This document shows positions 11,216 through 26,200 of a DNA stretch of 64,000 bases, one piece after another. Position numbers and translations under genes: made by a program. The notes beneath the pieces are model-generated. The model saw only the letters and a program-made list of their open reading frames with translations. It was not told where the DNA came from and searched no databases. The first letter of the stretch is position 1; every line of letters starts with the position of its first letter. The DNA comes from Allolobophora icterica. Taxonomy: Eukaryota; Annelida; Clitellata; Crassiclitellata; Lumbricidae. The stretch spans positions 12,372,615 through 12,436,614 of the forward strand of contig OY744615.1 in NCBI GenBank assembly GCA_963556255.1, read 5' to 3'.

Positions 11216-14200
11216 CTGTGAAGGTAGAAAATGCAGATAATAGGCTAAATCCCGACACATAGTCCCATACAAGTTTAATTATTACTTGTGATACTAATTT
11301 AACGCATCCAAATACAATCACAAATATTAAAGCGTCAAGGAACTACAATAAAAGTGACATAATATGTAAAGAGTAAATATTTGTCAACAATAAATATTTA
11401 ACACCAATAGACCTTCGTAATAGTTTTGCTTTGGTCCAGATGGCCAGTTGTGAGGCTTGAATTTTTTGGCGCCTTATTTAATATTTTGCTGTTTTAATTA
11501 AATTTCTTCATTGTGAAGTCATTAACAGTAATCCTTAAGCTATGAACTTTTTAATATTTGATCAAGAATGATACTTATTAATTGGTTCATTCATATATTT
11601 ATGCGATACGATATAATGACTAGCGTTAAGATTTATAGGGACTTGCTGAACGCTAGTTTACGACACAGTTGAGGCTTCAGTAGCATTATTTGTCAAAGCA
11701 AGCATTAGGCGGTTCGAACAGGTAGTTACCATGTCACTTTACTACTAGTGACTAATATTACATTTACATCTTTGCTTGGCTTTTCGAGTTGAAACTGATG
11801 ATTTTTCTCTTTCTGACTTATGCACCTGCAGCCCGAGAGCCTCATAAGAAGACGTTCATCCACGGCATCCTCCAGAACTTTGTCTCCTAACAATCCGCAA
11901 GAAACAAGAGAAGTCTGTTCAATGTACATTTAATTTATTAGAATTGAGAAACTTCTTAAGTATAGCGGTTTCTTTACAGAAATGACTCGATCAAAATGAA
12001 AATTTGGTGAACAATCTATGTATTTGCTAAGGAGTGCGAAGTAGCGAAGATAAGAAATAACGAATCCGGTAAGACCTAGAATAATACGTGACCGCTGGGG
12101 AATAACATGATATCTGGCTGCCCAGTCGTCTCCCAACCTTTAATGATCAGTTTTTGAGATCCTTGATTGAGATATTACATTGCTGCCAAAGAAGATGTTT
12201 CACTTTGTTTCGCTCGTTGTTTCCAGTGATTTCTTGGTATGTTAATTATTTAAAATGGGATTAGTGGACGCTATGAAGTAGTTCAGTGCTACTCCCAAAT
12301 GAATAAAACTTTAGGCTGACTCTCAGTATCGATTTAGACATTAGTAATTGTAATTGTAATTGGGTATTTATAGAGCGCTGCCCAAAGACCAAATCAAATT
12401 AGAGGCGCTCTCAGCGCTAGCCTACATGATATTAAATGTCATTTACAACTAGACAATTCTCTCAGCAATAATAATGATGATCATTTAACAAAGCAGTGCA
12501 CAGTAAACCAAAAGACGAGTCACCAGTGGCGAACCCAAGCATAGATTTAATCTGACATAGTTCAAATTATGTAGGAAAACTCAAAATAGTCAGAGCCTTG
12601 ACATCTTAGCAGCAAGGCAGCCACAGATTGCGGCAGCTGCAGCATGCGTTTAAATTCCTTTGTAGAATGTTATAACGTACTGAATATAAGAGAAACGATC
12701 ATCCCAACTGTCACTGTTGTCACCATTCCGAAGAGACCGTACCACATGTAGGACAGACAGTAAAACCTCTCCAGACCATGGAACTCCGTCTGCAAACATC
12801 AAGGCCAAAAGAACATAGAAACCATCTGTGTTATATGCGAATGTGTATAAGAAATATCTTACAGAACGTTTTTATACCATACAACGGAAGAGTTACACTT
12901 CAGTCCAACTACAGATTTTACGTTGAAAATAAATACAACTGATTTCATAGTTCAAAAGAGAACGTTGAATGATTGTAGGATAAGATAACCATTCCTAGCT
13001 ACACCCTAATACAAACTAGCTTTTCGCTCTTTTAAAACTACAGAACATGTTAAGTTAACTAGTGAGATTGCTAAGAGGCGCTAAACAAATTCCCAGACAC
13101 GTGCATACATATAAACACATGAAGATACGCAAAGAAAACAGCCACACAGAAGTCATAGAAGACTTACACTTGGCAGCGTCTCCATGGTAGCACATGATGG
13201 CTGGCTGGTTCCAGTACAATTGCCACTATTCACTGATTGAAAGCTCGTAGAGTTCCGATGATCAATGCAACAGTCGACAGACAGGGGTGGCAGAACCGGA
13301 TATTTATTTGGGAGACTCATCGATCCTACTTGCAGCCAAACGTTCAAAATAACTCCCACAACTCCGCCAGTGAAGGCTCCCTGTGCAAATTCACAACAAA
13401 CTATGACGCTAAAATTGAAACGCCAAAGAATGGCTGTTAGCGTATCATGCATTTAGTTTAACAAAAGATATTTTATCTGGCCAAACCTCCAAATCAGTAA
13501 ACTAATTTGGCCAAAAGCACCTCCTTTGTAGCCCTTAACTCACAATGATAAGTATAATTTTGTACGGTTCAAAGCATGATCAGTTGCTGGAACTCGCGAA
13601 CCAATATTTTCAACCTACGAAATCCTGTGATAAAAGCGTATGATGAGCGCAAATGAAAATGTTTGTTTAGGTTCAAACCTTCCAATTCGCGTGTCTTGAT
13701 ATTCCACCCAACACGAAGATGCCAAAGAGTGGCCCGAACACTGATCCATCAAATGTTGTTGATATCTGAATTATAAGGAAATATAACATCAATTAGAAAT
13801 AAAATTTCAACAGGACCCGACTTCCCTGTTAAAGCCCCGACGTTCTCAAAATTGCTACTAAATACGTGCTCATAGGTGTTCTTTCTATCACCATTCTTTC
13901 CTTAAACTTGAATTTTAGAAGCTGAAGGTTTCCTCCCCATACGAAATCTGCTTCTGCGACAACCATGTTTGAAGAGGAAAATTCATGTGAGGACGATCCT
14001 GGTTAATTAAGAAGTCATAATTAAACTTAATTAGGCCTACACTGTTAAAAATTTGGATTTTGGAGCTTGTCCAAGAGAAGATGAGGCCACTAGTTCTGAG
14101 GAACAACTACAAATCCAAAAATAAGCGGAGTAGGCCACGCCGTCGACTTAGAACAACTTGGACCAGAGTCGTGTAATAGGATTTGACAGGCCAGAATACA

Positions 14201-17200
14201 GGCCTCAAACAGCATCGGTGATGGCACAGGACAGACTAGCTTTACTTCCAATCGTGGAACCGCTCTGCTAAGCTCAGCTTTCGCCAGAGGGAGGTAATAG
14301 ATTGCAAAGAGAGAATACTTAATATGGTTGTCCGTAGAGTAGCTTCATTGAACAGTGTCTTGAGACATTTAGGATTTTCATTGCCTTGAAACAACTTCAA
14401 ATACAACTCTGTGTATCAACTTATGATGTTGAAAATGACTTATACCTAGATAATACAGGTATGTTGACGAAATCGCAGTATACAGAGGTATGTCAATACT
14501 GTAGGCATTTCAAGATCATGCAACGTGGCTTTATATTGTCTAGTTTTATGTTGTAAAGTAAATATTTTATTAGCTTTACTAAGACACCTAGATATAGTAA
14601 TTTAGATATCGGTTACCAGCAAAGTGAATGTTTCTACTTTTACTGGTTCTAAAGTGGGCTTGAGGAGTAGATGCTGAATTCAATGTCTAGTGGCACATGC
14701 AGATTATTATTATATATATTATTATAGTGCACTTGCGCAGGGCCTATTATCCCCCTTGCAAGCTGGAAGCAATCCCCCTTACTGTAAACCCTCCCCTATA
14801 TCCCCCTTCCTCCACTACACCTCCCCACTCCCTCCCCCTCCCATTGCCACCCAATCCACTCCCCTCTCCCTTTACCCCCTCCTGTGCATTCCCTCCCCTC
14901 CCCTTGAAGTGGGGAGTCCGGGGGTCCTCCCCCGGGAAAATTTTGAATTTCTACATTGCCGTAGGTGAGTTTTAGCGCATTTTGGAGCAAGAAAACTGGC
15001 TTTGGAAGACTATACATTTTAGTTCAACTGAACTGTTGAGTGTTGAATAAATTTCTGCAGGGCTCCCAGAGCACTATAAAAATTTGATGGGACAGGCTGT
15101 AAATAATATTGCACAAAATTTCAGTGCTACAATTATTGTTGTGTAGTGCAGCGAAAATGGGATTATCAGGTCTTGAAATATTCCTGCAAAATAATTGTCG
15201 GCTGGATATTGGATAACACTGTAGTCGGCAGGGATGGAGCCTTTTACCGCTGCATTACACCAGAAATGTGCATGCATAATGCAATCTTTAAAATCCCCAT
15301 ATATTTGCTGAACAGGGTCCTATATTGCCCAATATTTTAACACGTGTCCCATATTTTGTAAATTTCTAAATCAACAGGATTGTGAATGCTTTTCTTCAAT
15401 TTCTTAAATACTTTTTGCATCTTTCACCAACAAAAAATTGCAGAACATAATTACCAATAGCTAAAGAAAAACAGGCAATAATGATACACTATAACACTGC
15501 TTAGACACTGTATTGCAAACATTGCATGGCCCATAATACTGATACATCACAATACAATACTTTAAGAATCATTAATAATTAGTCACTTTATTAGTCACTA
15601 ATTATTAGAAATTAGTGACTGTGCCAGTGGGGGAACTTTTCCCATCTGGCACAAATTGGAAGCAGTCTGCTCTCCCCCCCCCCCCCCACGCTGTAGGCCC
15701 TGCACTTGCGTGTGAATGTCCTGACATCCGTGTAGCGAATTAAGCCCACTAACTGACAGTTAGCTTACATAGCGCAGATACGAACAAAAGTCATAGTGTA
15801 GGCCTATATGTTAGTCACAGGCGTAGGCCCCTATGTCCCTATACAAGGTGTCATAACCGGATCACTTTTTGAATTCAAGTCGTTGGTTTCTGCATGTATT
15901 CAGATGGGTAGCTGTAGGTGTCATTTCATGTATAATAAATGCACACGCGTGTACATATTTAGTGCCTCTGAAGCCTGTTTTGCCGATATACTAAACGCAG
16001 GTAAATACGCCTACCTGTGTTATTGGACCAGGCAAAACTGCCGCAAGGAATGCCATTGAAGCTGCTAAGACACCGAAGACTAAAACTGCAACACAGAAAA
16101 AAACATAAATAAATAAATGTCACGAAAATGCTTCAAAGAGTATATATTTACGCGAATGCATACATGCTTGATTACAAAATTGACATATAGGAGATGTTCA
16201 AGCACATTAGCTATCCACAGGCTTGAAGTGGCAGTGGGCCTATAGCAAGCTATGTTATTTGAACTTAAGAAGCTCACACGCTCACATAAGTCATGAGATC
16301 CATAGCTTATACATTTGGCTATTTTTTAATATCATGAAATTACCGATTGACCTTCGCGTATTAGATGTACGAAACTTTAATGAGTTTGGTTTTCTGATAT
16401 TTTTCCAAGTGATTTATTGTTAGCCCAAGACCTCATTTTCTCTCAGAAATAACTGCATATGGATTAATTCGAGTCAATTTTGTGTGTTTTTGCGATTACA
16501 TAATAGGGGTACTGACCATTAATAAACACGAAAGAAATAATACTCATTTGGAATAGTAATAATTTTTCCAAACGTTACCTAATATCCGGTTGACGATGGC
16601 TTTCTTGTACTCAGGAAGCCGATTGAATATTCCTCTCATAACATCCTGCGAACAGTTTGCTGCTGAACCACTTAGACAGGATGATACAGAGCTGTCAAAT
16701 ATTCGCAATAGTGGCTACTTCTGACAAATCGCGATTTGAAGTTTAAATAAGTAAATAAACAGTGGAAATAACAGTGCCGTATTTCGTAGACAGTCGATAA
16801 GATCGAAGCAACGATTTAGAAGCACTTGGGTCGCTACGCAGAGGCTTAAGGTGAATTCGAACCTGCGACCCTCCGGTTACAAGGCGCCGACCTACACCAC
16901 TGCACCACAGCGTCCCACTTACTGTAGTGTGCCTTAATTTGCTGTGCCCAGGGATTCATAAATCTTTGTGAGTGCATCAATGAAACTTCCATTAAAACTG
17001 ATTGAGAGAAATATCTACATGACTGGGCCACTGATATAATAACTGATGTAAGTTATAGGATTCAAATTAGTGCGCAGAAGAAGATGTTTATCTGACAGGG
17101 CATCATAATCAGATTGAAAATAAAATACACCGACAGTGATAAAAGTCCAGATAATGACCTAAAATTAGATATCCAACACAAGAAAGAAAATACATGCATG

Positions 17201-20200
17201 AAAAAAATTTCTTTACGTCAGCGTTATTTTCACATTTGAGCTTTGGTTTTCTCTCAAATTAACTTTTCTGACAAAACGTGAGTGTTTCTCGTGTATAGTC
17301 ACATTGTTCTCTTCCTGTTTTTTAACATTAACGTGAGAAGTCAAGACAAAACTGTTTATACTCATATACCTTTTTCATTCTTTCACCCTTCTTTAATATC
17401 TACGACACCCTAAGCACTGCACACCTTATCATCACTTGAGTGACCACGTCGTATTCGTCTATTATTGCCAAAAACAGTTTTGAGAGTCATAAGACGGGTG
17501 CGAGAATTCACAGAAAGAACAATGGAAAACCTACATGCAATTTGCAATTGGAATCGATCACCTTTCAGCCCCAAAATAATTACAATGCTTTCGTAACTCA
17601 TCTGGTATCATAGAGCTGCAATGGCGATAATTGAAATATCATTGCTTTACTTTCTTAAATACTTGTAAGTGCTTGAGTGATTTCGACGACGTTAGAGACC
17701 AGCTGTAGGCGTAGTTGAATAGTCGTCTTACCTTAAGGCTCCTCCATAAAGCGTTGCCAGAAACAAACCAGCGAAACCAGGAGCATTGGCAAACAGGTGC
17801 ATCACAAAATAAGGAAGCAACTGCAAAGAAATTGACAACCCAATTGAAGAGAAACGTGTTGTAAAATTGAACAATAGAAGTTGCATGAAATAATGGTGTC
17901 ATGATCTTTTGAGCAGTTTGGCATAGGCCACCCGACATAATTCACCAGGAAGCACAGTCTGTAGTTAAGCCAGATAAAAGCACAACCCATATAGTCTACT
18001 ACGTAGGGTGTCGAAAGTCCGCAAAAGTGAAGTTAACTTACCAAAACAACAAAAGCAACAAATATCTAACACTATCGCAAACCTTTTCTTTCAGCGATTT
18101 ATCAAGGCCAACTTCCGAGTTAAGATTATGGATGCAGAGGAAATATTCTGTGACCAGTGCAATACAACGCTGGCACAGATCTCTGCCACTGTCCCAAGAC
18201 ACAGACTGACCTTTTTCGGATATGTCATCCTCGTTCCAAAAGACGAGGAGCACCGGTGACTTGCCAAGAACAAGCCCCAGAGAGACTGCAGAAGACCACG
18301 TGGATGACCTATATAGGACAATATGACTCTACCCTCTTGCAATGCGATTCAACCACGGCAGGAGCGGTAGTAGTCGAACACAAGAGCGGAAGTCGAACAG
18401 GAGCAGTCGTAGTCGAACCATGGAGCGTCAGTCGAACAGGAGCGGTCGCAGTCGAACACACGAGCGGCAGTCGAACAGGAGCAGTCGTAGTCGAACCATA
18501 CAGCGTCAGTCGAAGAGGATCGGTCGTAGTCGTACACAAGACCGGTAGTCAAACAGGAGCGGTAGTAATCGAACCAGAGAGCGTCAGTCGAACTGAAACT
18601 GTAGTCGAACTGAAACTGTGGTCGAACTGAGCTACAGCCGAGAGGTCGAGAACGCGGTCGAGCGGGCACCCGAAATAATAACTTTTTCTTGTTCTTTGAG
18701 TTGTCGATTAAAGAACCAAAACGGCAAATTGTTTCCTGATGGACCGCGGGAGCTTGCCCACGCAGACTCAGTGATAGATCCAATGGCCCGGGAGGTCGCC
18801 CTGGTCGCAGTTCTTAAGACCCCGGGACTATAATATATGCAGATAATATTGGTTATATGGCGCGATATGTTTACTTGTTTGTATCACTTACCTGATTTTC
18901 GCTTCGGATATCTTTATTTGCCAAAGGATCGCACTGTATTTCAGAATAGTAGGCCACAACTGTCAAACCGGTAAATCCCGTCAGGAACACCAGCAAGAAT
19001 ACTCCAGGGATAATAAGCAGGACAGTTCTGAAAGAAGTAATTTCAATAGGCATTTATAATATGCGTATGTAATACTATGTATATATGCATTATATGTATG
19101 TGTGCATATATATATAAGCATCTATGCATGCATATATATGTATTTGTGAATGTAAAGACGTAGGCCTCATGTGAATCCATTTACGCATAATATGTTTTCA
19201 GATTAAATAGTGCCTTTTAGAACCCTTCAAAACTCATACACTTAACTGACGCTTGCCCAGATAAATTAATAGTACTTACAGTCTGGCTTTGGGGAGGCTT
19301 TGTATTGCTGAGAAGCGTTGAACGGCAGCCTGTGACAGACCGTATGGAGGAATCCACATAAGGGAGCCGCCAATCATGATTCCCCAAAACGTATGACGCA
19401 CCGTCGGATCTATATTCCAGCTGAAAACATTTCACTCAAGATATCATTTCCTCTTATATGTAAACTGTCTGTTGGTTTTCTACTGGAAATTTAATATATC
19501 ACGACTGATTACCACCTCATTGATTTTAATATTAAGTTTTCACGAATAATATCTTAATTTTTGATATTATGACAACTTTTGAAGTTAACGTCGATTGCTT
19601 TACGTCCGACGTTTCTTAAGTTCTTTGAAGATATCGCGAATTTAAGTTTCAACCCCATAATTGATCTGCTACAAAAATCATTTTTAGGCAAATGCAAACT
19701 ACGGCATATCATATCAAGCTAAAAACAACTGTTTTCTGAATCGCAGCTCTAAATTTTCATATAAGTTATCTTTAAGAATAATTAGAACCTCTAAGTCATA
19801 TGTATCCCGAGTTGAAGTGTTGTCTTGTAACTTAACCCGGGATACAACGAGTCTATCAAAGAGAAAACTTTAGAACTCCGTTCTACAGCGGAAGAAGCAA
19901 ACAAATTGTGTAGGAGCCAACATGACATACTAACTCGACTAGATTCATTCGTCCTTCCTTTCCAGTGTATTTAATGACATTTCCGATTCCTCCAACAACA
20001 TATATACCCTAAGAAGCAAAAAACATAAGGTTAACGGTTGTTTATAATTTAATGTGGAAACATACTGCATCACGCGCAAGCTTATACATACTCAGATATA
20101 TTATCCTAGATGTCTAAGAAAACACAACCTTTACCTGTCTGTCTTGAGTGTGTGAATTTATGTTTACACGTGTAATTAATTTCCAGTTATCTACCTTATC

Positions 20201-23154
20201 TTTATAAATTAATCTTTCTTTTCTCTACCTTACCTAACTTTACCTTCCTCCCTTAAGATTATTGTACCTTTTGCTTGGCTATTGTATGACGATATGCAAC
20301 GTTTGGTCAATGCACTCTTCTACCGAGTGTCTTTCTCTTACGTCTGAGTTTCTGCTATTCTAAAAGATTCAATATATCAAAATAATTGATTTTGAGTACA
20401 GAACAATATAAGTTCGTCGCATTACAAAACGTCCACTTGTGTCCGCCTCTGAGAGTTAGTCTTATAAGTGTCTTCTGTGCCTTTGTCTGCGAACAGTGCC
20501 TGGCAACCCGTTTTTTAATATATCGTCCACGGGTAAAACGCGACAGGAGTATTTCGGCAAAATTGGGAAGAGATTCGCGAGGCGGTTAGATTACTAAGCA
20601 ATATTTTGCCAAATACAGGTGATGTACATTGTAGAGAGATTTGAACCAAACGCGCACTAACTGCATGAATGGTTGTTTGTGTCGGATCTGTTGACAACCT
20701 CTAAAGGTCAGCTTAAGACTGAGTGACGCTGAGGTATGTGGCACCTATAGGCAGGCCTGAAAATGTTACAGCAGTACAAGCGTGTGAAGTAGAAAAAAAT
20801 AGACGAGTGCCAAAATGATTTGAAAGACTTAGACTTGAGTGTGCCTTATGATTTGTTTTGACATACCTACTTGTGAACAAAAACGAAAGGCCTGACATTC
20901 AGTGATAAAGAGACGTGTATGTTACATTTTACAACTCTGTTTCCATAAAAGTCAACCGTTTACTTTAGGTCTCGAAGAAGCCGAACCTAATCATTAATAT
21001 CCACATTGAAAGTTCGTTGTTTTTTCTAGTTTCATTACTATAATCTACACTTGTAAAGAGGAGACAATGATATAGATTTGTCAATGAAGAGGCTCAAACC
21101 TGCACTTGAATTACACTCAAGCAACTGCTCCTGGTTACAAGATAACGATTCCTCAATTAAACTTAAGTTTTGGGCATTGCGCAATATTGTGATAAAATTG
21201 ACGAATAAGCGAAGCCTAATAAAATATAACGATGAAGGTCTGTTTCTGACTATACCTGAATGCATACAGCGACCATTCCTCCAACCATTGTGAGAAACTG
21301 GAACACATCTGTCCATATCACCGCTCGCATTCCACCCTTCACAATCAAATACAATACAATTAGTTCATTATGTATTCCAGTTTATTAACTATAGTCAAAT
21401 CTATCTGAAATATAAGATTGAATATGTTGAGTGATCTCGATAATGGTGATTCATACGAACACACCAAGAGGAAGGCGCAGGACAGAACAGGATGGAGGTG
21501 GTCGGGGAGAACAAGAGGTCGTCCATGTCACAAACCTGCTCAACAGCAGAAGACTGAGAAGAAGCTGAAATATGATTGCCTAAATAACACTGGCGGCGGA
21601 AGGGGTGAAGATGGCAGGACAAATACTAAATAATCTAAGGTATGCAGATGACACAACGCTTTTGGCCGGAAGAAAAAGATGACCTCGCAGAACTCATACG
21701 AAGACTAAGGAGAGAAAGCGGGGTTATACTTCAACATCAAGAAGACCAAGATCATGACAACGGCAGAGTGGGAAACATTCGAGATAGACGGAGAGGAAAT
21801 ACAGGTCGTAACATGTTTTTCGTTTCTGGGCTCAATGATCGAAAGAGAGGGAAGATGTGAACCGGAGGTGAGACGGAGAATAACACTAGGAAAATCCGCA
21901 ATGCAGGGAATGGAAAAGATTTGGAGAGACAGGCATGTGAGCATGGAGACAAAAACAGGGTTGGTGAAGTCAATGATATTCCCGATAGTGCTATACGGAA
22001 GCGAAACGTGGACAAAAACAAAAGCGACAGAAGATAAGATCGACGCGTGTGAAATGTGGATATGGAGAAGGCTGCTGGGAATATCGTGGAGAGAAAAGAG
22101 AACAAATGTATCTGTAATCCAGGAGATAGGACAACTAAGAGGAGACATGACACTACAACAAAGGGCCATCAGACAGAAATTTATGTATCTTGGACATGTG
22201 ATGAGAGCAGACGGGATGGAGAAGGAGATGATGCTGGCATGCGGAGAGGGGGCGAGGAAAAGAGGCCGCCCGAGAACTCGATGGTTGGAGGAGATACACA
22301 GGAGCACAGCGATGAACCTTGCACAACTAAGGGACGCGGTACGGAACAGGGAGGAATGGAGGAGGCTGGTCATGACGGTCGCTAGAGTTCCACGAACTGA
22401 CGGCACAAGGTGACAAGGTGAAATAACATTAATGCTGCTTGATGAATCAATTTTCTCTATGTACCATGGCTCCTCTTTCAGTTTAATTTACCCTTCGGGC
22501 ATCAACGTGATCAGAGCTATGCTTGAGCCTACTTATTGTACTTAACGTTGAACCGAGTCAATGACATTAGCAGGTCTATCAGATTCGGATGATACGACGC
22601 AATCTATCGCTGTAGTGACCCTTATGCACTCGTTCACATTAAATCGCCTGGATTATTGTAATTCAGTCCTGGCGGATTTGTCGGCTTCTGTTTGCGCCAG
22701 TTACGTCCTAAATTGTGTTGCTCTAATCGTAGCCTATAGGCCGAAATATCTCATATATAGCAATACGTATACGAAAGACTGGCTTCCTGTTGCCGAGCGG
22801 ATTTCTTTTAAAATCATCTTGCTGGCCTGCTTCAATTGTTGGTCTTCCCGTTCATATATCGGGTAGCTATACGTTTCAGGTTCAGGGCAACTGGTCGGCG
22901 ATCATTGCGCTCTCTTAGCTGTGGAGATATGCAAGTGCCACGCTTCCGCACTTCAACTCGAGCTCATGCTTAACTTTCTCATGTATTTGACCATCTTCGT
23001 GGAACAGTCTTCCTCTTGCATTTACATGTTGTTGTATTCGGGCTAGTGCAGAAAACATACCCAAACTGTCTTAAGAATCACTTGTTTACTAAAGTTAGAT
23101 AGCCATGTGTGCAGCGCTTTCATGAGGTACTGAAAAGGCATTATATTAAGTCTC

Positions 23155-23226
<72 letters not shown>

Positions 23227-26200
23227 TTGCCATTTTATTTAGTCGGGCTATTGGGAAGCCGATCAGTGGAAAATGTTTTAGCCTGAACATTTCAGTCATG
23301 GCGGGTGGGGTCGGGTTGGTTTAGGATACGATTGTCATTCGATACATATAATTATGTAAGTGTGAAGACCTTTACACAGCCGCCTTTAGACAGTATGACT
23401 TCATTCGATATGCCAATGAGAGCAAACGGAGGAGGGTAAGGGATGAAAGGAATGAAAGGAATGGCGCGTAGGATGGGAGGAGGATTGAGAGAGGATGTGT
23501 GTGCTATCGAGGCTGCCAGTATAAAAAGAGAAGATTAGGGGCCAACAGGACAGAAAGCTGAGAAAGGGTAGGAACACATACAGCTATAACTAGAAGCACA
23601 ACTACAAATTTCTAAAGCGTTAGGTCTACTAGAAAGTTAACCGCGTGGCGCCACCTTATTCACAATCCCTGTCTACCGTATCCTCCATTCGCAACAACTT
23701 CGCTCGCATTCCTTAGCCTAACATAGTAACGTATATTTTAATTTATTTATATTCTGGGTGAAGACTGCTATAGATCGATAGAGGCTTGTGCATCGAAATG
23801 TTTTATATGTAAGATGAAACACACTTACCAGAGCAGTATACGACATACAAACGACAGCCATTACAGGAATCGACAACTTCAGTGGGAACCCAGTAACTGT
23901 ATCAAATGTAAACAAGCTTAAAGTTTATACTATACTAGTGTATTTGTCCGTCATAATTATGACGGCAGTGTTTATCGTTGGTTAAAATGCTCTGATTGCC
24001 GTCGTCAAGACGACAGTACTGACGTCACAAACGACTTCTGTTCCACAATATATTATGACGTCATATTATAGGCCTATATGTATCGTTGGTTATCGCCGTC
24101 GTCAAGACCCCCGTCGTCAAGACAACCGGTTTGTGTTTCACAATAGAACAGAAGCCGTTTGTGACGTAGCGTTTATCGACAGACGGACACTATATGGATA
24201 TTATATGTATAGATAGCAGCCGTCGACCTAAATTCTAACCGCACATGTTGAAGAGTAGGCGCCTCTTTTTCAATAACCTCCAGTGCGTCAATTGTTAACT
24301 AGCATCTTTTTAGTTGTCTTCTCGTAATGCCCAACACAACACATCTGACGTAGCGCTCGTGTCCTGCGCTTGGCCTTCGAGTGGCACTTTAGAATTCTTG
24401 AGATTACGATTACGATCAATCGATGGGAGCTTCGAAGCAGAACCACATTCCAAAACAATAAGCCTTTGGATACAACTACTCGAAATATTACATTTCCATC
24501 AACTTGTTTGGAAACCATAGATGTAGCTGTGACGATACTGCTAAACGTCTTTCAAAGCAGCATTATTAATTATTTATTTTTCCTTTAATTGTAAACCACT
24601 TTCTTAAACGCATTCTACAATTGTGCCTATTTAACATAGAGCTTAACTAAAAGCACAATTCTCAGCTCCAAAATTCAAACTCCAAATGCTTTACAAAATG
24701 ACCCCTACCATGCACAAAAAGGAGCAAGATAAAAGTTTACGTGTGTATATATATATTTATTTATTTATATATATATATATACATAATATTATATTCCTAC
24801 ATCTTGTAATTTAGAGATTTTATCGCTAAGCCTAATAGCCTGTGTAAACGGAGTCAACTGACCAGATTCTAAGGCAGCAGAAGGTGCATACATTGCCATT
24901 CCCATGTAGATAACCTGAAATGAAGCACATGTGGTTTCTTAACGGTGCCAGTGGGGAAGGGGAAATTTGGATGATTGATAGAGAAACGTGAATAAATCAC
25001 CGGAATACTGAGCTAAAAAGCGTCTTTTAATTATTCCATTACTTTCTCCACTTTCTCTTAATTGTTAAGGGGAAAAGAATTGCGATTCTGTTTTAATATT
25101 CGTATATGCTGCAGAAACTCTGTGAGAAGTCTGCGAACTCAAATCATCAGACGATGATTCAGTAGTCTACTGAATGCCAAATTTTGATTTTGATCGTGCA
25201 TCGTGGAATGTTTCCGCTCATAAAAACAGAAGTTTATATCAAGAGTTAAAATTGTTGCAATTACATCAAGTAACGAATTAATTGTATAAGAATTACCCAA
25301 TCGGTTCCATTTAATCGAAAATTTGTATAGTACGTCTGCAACAGAACCTTAGGCTAAACTCTACTATATTAGCAACAGAGGCTCTAGTAAACGAATGGAC
25401 AATACTTTGATAAGCGCTAGTGATCACAGTGTTGCTGAGCTTAGCAATGTTTCATTTTACAACGTGTGTCACTGTCTTGTCGTAAACTATATCGAATCAG
25501 TCGATGTGTTCAGACTGCCTTCACGTAGTCTCCGGTTGGCATTTTGCCAACCATCGCCTGTGCTAAGAGCATGCCTTCATCTGAAGCTGGTCATAAACAG
25601 TGCTTTGCAACTATTACATTGCATCAAAAAATTAAGATCTATACACTCACGTTAAAAAAATGGCGATGATATAATAAAGTCTGACTCTAAAAATGTATTT
25701 GTAAAGATATACTTTTTCAATCTGCATCTTGAAGCGGATTGTCTTATGTTAATGAGTAGGCCTACTCACCGAATGTGAGATTCCCATAATACTGGCACAA
25801 AGTCTCGCTGAGTTCGAGCCAAATCGCATATAGAAATACTGGAAAACATAATTCAAAACCAATATTTACTCAACAGCGATATAGGCTGCCTTAAGAAAGC
25901 AGCTTCGTCAGGCTTTGTAAATATCCTTCTAAATCATGATGGTGCGAAGTAAAGCCATTTTATTTGGGGCCTGGATTCGTATGCTTTGATTTAATGCATG
26001 ATGGGTGTAGGCCTACACTGAATGCCCTTATACATGTGACAGATACGTTCCAATTGAGATAGAACATGCCTGAAAATATATAAGCTGCAGTTTGCATTTC
26101 CCATTTGGAGAATTCCAGCATACTCCATTTGGGTTAGAAGTGGTTGCACTACTACAGTTGACTTTCTAACTAGTATTATTTTGAAAGCATGCTTATTAAG

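Noticed and set aside
11930..12136. 68-aa minus-strand frame ahead of exon 15 of gene B
   Set aside because: It lies in intron 14, and the homologous intron of gene C has indels that break the frame, so it is not conserved coding sequence.
18157..18783. 144-157 aa frames on both strands
   Set aside because: They cross the GTCGAAC minisatellite; periodic composition in every phase and no match to any family.
21705..22406. Minus-strand frame of 233 aa
   Set aside because: Antisense shadow of the LINE reverse transcriptase tail on the plus strand.
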